A stretch of 34,509 nt of DNA from Saprospiraceae bacterium (GTDB taxonomy: Bacteria > Bacteroidota > Bacteroidia > Chitinophagales > Saprospiraceae): positions 1-34,509 of the forward strand of contig JALHMA010000016.1 of assembly GCA_022844265.1 (NCBI GenBank), in the 5' to 3' direction. Both the position numbers and the translations under genes were made by a program. Positions 9,901 to 17,700 of this stretch are shown here, one piece after another. The notes beneath the pieces were generated by a model. It was not told the origin of the DNA. It searched no databases and was given only the letters and a program-made list of their open reading frames with translations. Numbering within the stretch: the first letter of the stretch is position 1; every line of letters starts with the position of its first letter.

Positions 9901-11630
9901 AACAGACCGGAAGTAGTGCCCAAATAATTCAGGAAGTCGGCAGCATCCAGGTTAAGCCCGGGATAACCGTTGCCGACGGAGTCGAATTGCAGCACAGTCG
10001 GATCCCAGCCCAGTGAAAACTGGAGGCCGATAAGGTCGCTAAAATCCTGAACACGCACGTTGAATGCCACCGTGCCGCCGCTCTGGCAATCTGCAGCGAT
10101 GGAATCTACACTTAGGCCCAGGCCTGCGCTCGAATTCACCAATACATTGAAAGAACAGGTGGCTGTGTTGTCCGATGCATCTGTAGCGGTATAGGTTACC
10201 GTGCTAAGTCCAATATTGTAATTTCCATCCGCGTTCCCGGCGCCTTGTCCGGTTGTAGCGCCGGTGATGGCATAACCCAGCGTCACAGCGCTACAGTTAT
10301 CAGCAAAAACGGGCGCCAGGTTGCTCACAGGCGCAGAAGTATTGCCTACCGCAGCCATTGTGGTGGCATTTGGCGGACAAGAGATCGTTGGCGGTTCAAG
10401 GTCGGCAAAATTTACCTGGCCATCCACATAGGAGGCTGCCGTTTCTTCCGGGGGAGAAACAGCGCTGGTGTACGCTTCCCGGACAGACGGGAAGTCGCCG
10501 AATTGTATCAGGGAATTGTTATTGTTGCCTCCGATGACATTAAACGTGATGCTGAACAATACAGCGCCATTCGGAATCGTAGTGCCTGTAAGAGAATTTG
10601 TGGTCCAACTGAAAGCCAGAAATCCTGCATTCACAGATGTGGTGCCGAAATTGGTCGGCGACAATTGCAGCGCCGGGTTAAGGTTGCCAAAAGTTCCATA
10701 TTGCAGGACAACAGGGTCCCAGCCCAGCGAAAACTGAAGGGAACCCAGGGAATCAAAATTCAGGGCTGTGATATTCAGCGTATACGTTTGCCCGCAATCA
10801 GCCGCCCCGCTTTCTGCAATAACCGTCAGGATGTCACTCGTATTCGACACTTCCAGGGTTACATTAAAAGAACAGGTAGCGGTATTCATGCCCACATCTG
10901 TAGCGCGGTATACCACCGTAGTGGTGCCAAAGTTAAAAATGTTACCGCTGGCATCCGGGTCATTGGGCGCATTGGCCACGGTCGCTCCGGAGGAAGACCA
11001 GCCTACGGTTGGCAAACTGCAATTGTCGATGGCTGAAAGCGGCCCAATATCATTGACCGCTGAAGGTGTACTGACAGCCACCGTCAAATTATCAGGACAA
11101 ACAATGGTAGGAGGCGTCGTATCAATTGGTCTGACACCACCATTCATGGTTTCCACCATCAATTCATTGCCATTGGCATCCGCAATTTCAATCACCACAG
11201 GCGTACTGATAATTTGTACCGGCGAAAACGGGCCGCCAATGCGGCGAAAAGCCAGCGAAAACAGCGTTGTATCGTTTGGTACCGATAAACCGCCGAACCG
11301 GGTCCAGTTAAACGTGATACGCCCTGTCGCCAGGTAAGTAGTAGAGTCGAAGCCGATATTTACGGCGCCTTGTGTGAATAAAATGTTGAGTGGTGTGGTA
11401 TAGGCATAATCCAGATCGGCAGGATTCCAGGAAACAGTAAACTGCATGGAACCCACATTGGTGAAGTTGCGCACCCGCACCGGGATCAGGAATGTGTCAG
11501 ATGACTTACAGTCGATGGAGACTGAGTCGGTTTTCAGGATGACTGTCTGCGCGGACATTTGACTTGTAAAAGCAAACGACGCAAACAGCATCAGGATTAG
11601 AAAAATATTTCTCATGGTTTTAAAAATCAT
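6906..11630 (-). CDS. Secreted multidomain protein: cohesin-like modules alternating with HYR domains, Ig-like and cadherin-like regions, T9SS type B (CHU_C) C-terminal domain
   Basis: About 10 HYR cores (IVCPDNLTV, ISCPPNATT, LVCPDNIEV, IICPEDMVI, TSCPEDIVI...); three GSxQFxxxWDPxxL cohesin-like segments; C-terminus FVPNIFTPNGDGVNDWLEIPCL..LVIYNQWGDKVYEA..LPDGTYFFIFK..KGFIEIFR. Confidence 0.9.
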   Translation of the reverse strand: MIFKTMRNIFLILMLFASFAFTSQMSAQTVILKTDSVSIDCKSSDTFLIPVRVRNFTNVGSMQFTVSWNPADLDYAYTTPLNILFTQGAVNIGFDSTTYLATGRITFNWTRFGGLSVPNDTTLFSLAFRRIGGPFSPVQIISTPVVIEIADANGNELMVETMNGGVRPIDTTPPTIVCPDNLTVAVSTPSAVNDIGPLSAIDNCSLPTVGWSSSGATVANAPNDPDASGNIFNFGTTTVVYRATDVGMNTATCSFNVTLEVSNTSDILTVIAESGAADCGQTYTLNITALNFDSLGSLQFSLGWDPVVLQYGTFGNLNPALQLSPTNFGTTSVNAGFLAFSWTTNSLTGTTIPNGAVLFSITFNVIGGNNNNSLIQFGDFPSVREAYTSAVSPPEETAASYVDGQVNFADLEPPTISCPPNATTMAAVGNTSAPVSNLAPVFADNCSAVTLGYAITGATTGQGAGNADGNYNIGLSTVTYTATDASDNTATCSFNVLVNSSAGLGLSVDSIAADCQSGGTVAFNVRVQDFSDLIGLQFSLGWDPTVLQFDSVGNGYPGLNLDAADFLNYLGTTSGLLRFLSGNPVFPFWPTIPDDGILFTVYYTVLNTNATTEIAFIPPFDAVNTAFNSVPFNITSGYFSIEDQSPPVLVCPDNIEVDAEIGTCSETIIVPLPDATDACGTVESIISSKDTDLFTAGATTVTFTAFDAAGNSASCSLIVTVFEFLPPQIVDCPTDIIAYTTADSCVLAVFWVPPTAIDTCEQGAVFLTNDFEPGELFSVGITTVTYEASDVSGNVSTCLFTVEIRDTLAPVIICPEDMVIPPDSGLCIATVFFDLPVITDNCDDTPELFGFEPVLPLETGTNSLIYLAADDAGNVGSCTFSITVIDNNAPVFDKCPDDLTIDTALDTCGAFPTWPVPNATDDCDIDGIDIFADYQSGGFLPVGTTIITYSAVDNVGNIGTCTFQVTVSENIPPAITGCPDDILIELPSNKCDSLVSWIPPLATDNCGDPIIESELEPGVFPAGTTTVVYTATDLAGNTTECSFNVILVDLVPPVFTSCPEDIVISTENPCGVEVDWTFPTATDNCSVPEFESSFQPGDTFSIGTTTLVIRAFDLSNNYDTCTFTITVNGPFKRFEQIPMSIDLAGCDSVATWTPPIAVGFCDLDTLYSNFQPGDTFPIGVTTVQYTAVDNDGFSTTATFTVTVTAGVPPQITCPTGEVMVNTAGGLFANPGDFITGTDPVDDCLATALTFNLPPAIDDCGVPLVSQIAGPVSGAIFEVGRDTLTFQATDASGSSAQCSVIIEVLPLRPLEPTADPNPGCAGETVVLSVPLIAGATYTWTGPQGFTASSNTVTIPSLTTSNAGAYFVQAVINGCTTPRDTIVVQIAVQPDAVDDTGFMLDPSTLDTFNVLTNDILTPAGDFIITEVSPLNGLTNLGNGNFSYQAGAEPGSASFFYEVCSQSCPLLCDMATVTITIRDAKCTFVPNIFTPNGDGVNDWLEIPCLDSGFYESNSLVIYNQWGDKVYEAAPYSNDMSLAWRGTFEGEPGKDLPDGTYFFIFKPGPNEATVKGFIEIFR

Positions 11631-11698
11631 GCAATTAGAGAAAAATGATTGTGCCTACCTCTTGTCTCCTATTTGTCGACCGGTTAAGTACCGCAGCT

Positions 11699-11739
11699 GT
11701 CTGGAAGGGTTAAAAGTAATCGTTTAACCCATTCCAGAC
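11699..11739 (-). terminator. Hairpin between the two giant genes, candidate terminator of the ~2835-aa gene
   Basis: gtctggaagggttaaa (11699-11714) / tttaacccattccagac (11723-11739), one bulged nt; no strong U-run seen. Confidence 0.5.
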
Positions 11740-11761
11740 TGCCACAGTTCAGAGGTTTATC

Positions 11762-14700
11762 CTACTTTATCAGAATCATTTTCTTACGATCGCTGTGTGT
11801 GGGTGTTTCAAGTTCATAGTAATACACGCCGGGTGCACCGAGTTCTGATTCGCGGAACTGGAATTCGTTGTAACCTTTTTCAAAGTTGCCGACAACCGTA
11901 CGAACCAACTGACCAGATGCATTGAACACCCGTAACGCTCCCCGGCTGCTTTCCGGCAGGCGGAATCCGATGGTGGTCGTGGCATTGAACGGGTTAGGCT
12001 GGTTCTGATACAGCGTGAAGGAGGCCTGGTCATCCGTTGTGCTGCGTTCTGTGAACTCGAAATCAATTTTCATCAATTCGCCGTCAAAGTTGTATGCTTC
12101 AGCCACGGTCAGTGCGGAACTTGGTCGCAGTATTTCTGCAATTGTACCGTTGCGCAGGGCGCGGAAACGCAAGGTGAACAACACCTCGTCGTCCGCGATG
12201 GTCATTGATTCGCGGCTTACCCACAGGGTTGTCAGGTGACCGTCTGACAGGTAGTTTGTACCAAAATTGTCGTCTGTCAGTGGCAAAACACCGGGTGTAA
12301 TATCTTCGAGTGCAAATACATTCGGATCAAAATCGATCGTCATCTGGTAGGCTAAGCGCTGGTTGAAATCGCTTGCTTTGAATGGGACTGTCACGATCTC
12401 GCCGGCTTTGAATGCGCTGTCGTCGAGGCGGAAACGGAATGATTTACCACCAAAACGCTCTTCTGACTGGTCATTGGTCAACATCGGCGTGATATTGCCG
12501 TTCACGTCGCCCATTCTAACCGCCACAAAATCATCGTCGAGGAAGTCCATATCTGCCGGGTTGTGTACAATACTTTGTGGTACTGGCGCGCTCAGCGGAT
12601 TAGGGCTTGGGAAAACGTATGATTTTGGAACAAATTTCCAGTCAGGCGAACCCAGGATATGCATATCTGTGGCCAACACAACACGCTGAATGCGCAGGTA
12701 GTCATTGAGCGAGATATTGGCGTCGCCGTTTACGTCGGCTGCAACCCACTGGTATGGAGACAACAACTGTGTTCCAAAAATGTGATTGACAATAAACAAC
12801 AGGTCGGCGGAAGAAATACCGGCAGAACCCGCAGTTGCTTTGCTAGCCGCAATAGTAACATCCGAATTGTTCGGAATTTCACTAAAGAGGTAGGTGCCTG
12901 GAACGCCGGTGGTCTGGGTATCACTGACATCCCCTGAAAGCGTAACCACTACGCCGGGAACCGGTTGTGTGGGCAATCTCCATGTCTGAATGTCGCCGCC
13001 AATTTCGATCGCATCAGCAGTACAGTTGATGGTAGCCGAACCGTTTGTTGCATCGATTGGAACAACAACCGGAATGCCGAGGCTATCCTGGTTAAATTCA
13101 ATGCCAACCGGGACGCCGACAACCGTAACAGGAGCAGCAGAACCTACTGCTGCGCTATTGCTGAGCAGTATTTGAACATCGAACAACTTGGTTCCGTCTG
13201 TGAAAATCTGCGGAGCGCCATTGCCCGTCCATACTACGCCTAAGTTATTGAGTGGCAATACATTTGCAATAAATCCGGTCAACTCGGGGTTGACGTTCGT
13301 CACGCCTGTGATGGTACCGACGGTACCGTCGCCGGCATTCAGGGTAAATGCGAAAGAATGCACTTCAAAGAAATTTTCCACCGTAACAGGCACCAGGGCC
13401 ACACCATTCTGGCAACCCGTGTCATCGCCGACAATCAACTGGATTTTTGCGCCTTCATCCACCACTGCGGTGTCTGACTGTATGCAACCGTTGTCTTCGT
13501 CAATCACCGTGATGATGTATATACCTGCCATCAAATTATCCAGTGCGGTAGTCGTATCGCCAGTGCTCCAGGCGTAGGAGAAGTTGCCCGAACCGCCGCT
13601 TGCAGTTGCAAGTGCAGTGCCGTCATCCGATCCGAAGTAGGATTCCGGAGTGGCAGTCGTAGTCAGCGAGAAACCTGCGCTGGCGCCGAGGGTTACTTCC
13701 ACGTCTACGGTGCAGGAGTTGATATTGCCGGAGTTATCCACCACGAACAATGTCAGCGGGTTAATACCCAGTTCACTGCAAACAAAAGTTGTCTGCGAAA
13801 GGTACATCGTATCGATCTCGCAGTTGTCGGTCGTGCCGGCAAGTACAACATCCTGTGGCAGGATAGTTGCCGAGCCGTTGGAACCGAGCGAAATGATGAT
13901 GTCATTGTTACAAACGACGGTCGGAATGCTGTTGTCAATAATCTGGAGCAAAATGGAGTCTTGCCCTGCATTACCGCATGCATCCGTGGCTGTAAAGTGA
14001 ATTGTATATTCACCCACACCGTAATTGCCCGCGATACTCAGTTCGCCATCACCTTCAGGTGCGTCATTCGTGACCGTTATGGCCGAATCCGGCTGACAGT
14101 CGCTGAGGTATTGCAGCACATTAAATTCATTGAGACCGATATTGGCAGAACAGGAGTCGTTCGGCGGATAGTTGGCAGTGAAAATTTTCACCGTATCCGG
14201 CATGCCGAGGAATTGCGGCGCCTGTTCGTCAAGAATCGTAATCGTACGGGTATGTGTAGTCGTATTTCCACAGTCATCGACAGCAGTACGGGTGCGTACA
14301 ATGGTGAAATTGTAAGCGCCGCAAGGGCCGACCGCAACACTGATCGTATCCTGCGTCAACAATACTTCTACGCTGTCGGAGCAATTGTCTGTGGCAGTTA
14401 CCAGCAAGGGTGATGGTACCAAGGAGAAGCAATTGATCGTATCATTCGGGGCCGTTGAAGACAGAATAGGTGCGATCGTGTCCTGAATATTCAATTTCTG
14501 AATACAAACGGCCACATTGCCGGTAAGGTCACGCGCCTGCCAGTAGCGGTTGAGCACCGTACAGGTAGCGCCCGTTCCTGCCGTCAGTGTGTCGGAGAAC
14601 GTAATCATAACGGTGCCCTGACAGTTGTCCGTAGCCGTTGCTGTTCCGTTTGTTGCCGGCGCAGTTGAATCCGTACACTGGATAGTTTTGTTGGCCGGGC

Positions 14701-17700
14701 ATACGACCATTGGCGCAACATTATCCTGTACTACAATGTAAGTCTGGCAGGATGATTCATTGCCGGCCAGGTCTTTTACAAACAGTTTGACCGGGTGCTG
14801 CGTCAGAGCATCTGCATCAGCGCAGTTAAACAGGATACTGGTTGTAATCGGACCTAGTGGTTCGAGGCGTTGTATTTTCAGGTCCAGCGAATCCAGGCTG
14901 GTACAGTTGTCCGAACTGGCGGCATTGATTTGAGCCGTCGTTACTAATACCGTACCGGATGCCTGCAAAGAGACGCTGACGCCGTTGATACAGGCTGCAA
15001 TCGGGTTGGTGCCGTCTTTCACCACAATGACGATTTTGTGCGAACTTTTGTTTCCGCAGGCGTCTGTTGCAAAGAAGGTCGTGGTAAACGTACCCAGACC
15101 GAATGTTTCCGAGGTGTCCGTTTTGGAATAAAACGCTTCGAGATTCGCTATCGTGAGGTCAACGCCGTCGGAACAATCTGAAACATAATTCAGGATATTA
15201 ATATCCACTTTCGCGGTACAATCCGTATTATTGGTAGCCGTAAATGCATTAATCGTATCCGGCGCACCCACAAATATCGGCGCTTCAATGTCCTGCACCG
15301 TAATTTTTTGTGTTCCGGTGGAAACGTTACCGGCTGCGTCCACTGCTGTCCAGGTGCGGGTGATCATGTAATTGTATTGGCCGCAACCTACCGTATCCTG
15401 TGTAGAGGTTTGTACAAAAGTCACGATTGCATTGCTACAGGCGTCAGTTGCCGTCAGTGTAGGGGATGTCGGGATGGCATCCTGACAGTTGATGGTATCG
15501 TTGGCTGGAATATTCTGCAGCATCGGCGCCACTACGTCTTTTACTTTGATGGTTGCAATGCAAGGTAAAGAGGTGTTACCATTGATGTCAACTGCAACAA
15601 AATTGACCACATTATTGCCCAACTGAGTACAGCTGAAACTCAGCGAATCGACATACGTCGTGGCGCCGGTTCTGAATTTGAAAGTAATGGGGCCGCAATC
15701 ATTCTGGTCAAAACTGCCGTTGTCCAATTGACTGGCCGCAATGGTGAAGGTACCTCCTGCGCTCAGGTTTACAGAATCCGATTTGCAGATGGCAACCGGC
15801 GGGAAAATATCCGCCAGAACGGTAATATTCTGTGGTTGAGTGCTGATATTGCCATTTCCGTCATTGTAAACCCAGGTAATGACATAGTTGCCCAGCATCA
15901 AATTGTATGAAGGCGGATCAGTGTTCAGGAACTCACCAACCTGTGCGGAAGGCGTTCCGTAAATTGTATCAGCCAGTGGGTTGCAGGGGTCGAATGCCAG
16001 CGGAGCAAATATGATGAACATACCGCAGGAATCCACAATAGCCGGCAGGGTAACGAGCGCCGGGATCGGATCGTCGCCATCCTGCAATGTCAATTTGAAG
16101 AAACAGGTACTGGTATTGTAGCCATCCGTTCCGGTGATGAAAATGGTGTCATTGTCGCCGGTTAAAGGCGCCGGACCAAAGAAACTGCCTAATGTTGTAT
16201 TTGGCAGCGGATTCTGAGTCAGTACCACATTGCCGGAACAGTTATCCGTGATCTGAACCAGGTTCGTATAGTTCGGAATTTGCGCTTCAGGACAAGTGGA
16301 ACTGAGCAACTGGTTAGCAGGGCAGTTCAGTATAGGCGCCTGCGTATCTTCTACTTCCACGGTGAATTCACAAACAGAAGAGTTGGATGGAACAGCATTA
16401 TCACGCGCCGTATACCGCACCGTGGTAACGCCTACCGGGAACTGCGCCGTCGGGAAAATCTGGAACGGGAAGTTGGCATTGTAATTAAACGGATTCGTCA
16501 GGTTGATGGTCGTTTGAACCGAGTTCGACGTGCTGCCGGCAGCATTCAGAATTTGCTCCTGGATGGTAAATGGCAGGCAATCGTCCACATTGCTCAGCGC
16601 AGCCCAGGGGCGTTGCCAGGTAAAGATATTGGAACAAGCGCCGGGGGTATTTGGAATGACATAGTGTGCGCCGCAAATCGTATCGAAAGGCGGATCAAAA
16701 ACAAATATCGGTCCCTGCGTATCTTTTATGATAACGGAAACCGTGTGCGTGGCGCTATTGCCGCAGGCATCGGAAGCAACCATCGTAACGATGCTGGTGC
16801 CAATCGGGAAATAAGCCGTAATCGGCGTATTCAAGGGCAGTGGCGACGGAACGAGCTCATCCGTATAACCGAAAGAAGGTGTCGGGTAGTCAATTGTAAC
16901 GTTAACGGTTACATCGCCGCAGGCATCTGTAATAACGCCAGGAGAAGTAAGTTCAAAAGTGACCGGCCCGTCGCAGAAAGTCGGATCGTCCGTTGCACTG
17001 GTAATGGTGGTGGGCAGGTTCCATACAGGCGCTGTATTGTCTTCAATAACAATAATTTGTACGGCAGTACCGGTGTTGCCCGATGCGTCGGTAGCCACCC
17101 ATTTGCGCTGGATGGTAAATTCGTCGGCACAACCGCCCGGCGTGATGATGTCATCGCCCGTGCTGTATGTGATAGAAACGACCGAACAGTTGTCCGTTGC
17201 CGTAGCAGTGCCGCCGGAAGTAGCCGGATTATTCGGATTGAATGTAGCGCAATCGACCACAACATTTGCCGGAGGCGTCACCACCGGATTGGTCATGTCC
17301 TTGATCATTACGATCAGGTTGCATTCGTCTGTATTGCCACCGGCATCCGTTACTTCCAGGGTAACCAGGAAGGAGCCGGTCTGGCTGCAATTAAACAAGT
17401 GTGCTGTTTCATAAGGCCCTGCACCTACTTTAAGTCTGTATCCTGTAACACCGCAATTGTCGGTGCTGCCATTGTTCAGGGTAGCAGCCGCCAGGTTAAA
17501 CTGGCCGCTTGCATTCAACACATAAGTCTGGTTGCCGATACATATGGCATCCGGGTCAATATCGTCGATGACCGTAACCCTTGCCTGGCAGGTATCCTGG
17601 TTGCCTTGACCGTCGCGGAGGTCAAGCACTACTGTATTTAGGCCGAGATCGCTGCAATCGAAGTTGTATTCCGTCAGCAGACTGCCTGTGCCATATTCGT

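Noticed and set aside
16280-17641. 453-aa plus-strand ORF, and similar ones at 10245-11036, 18059-18835, 13961-14413
   Set aside because: Antisense shadows of the two giant HYR genes; low-complexity composition and no recognisable domain.
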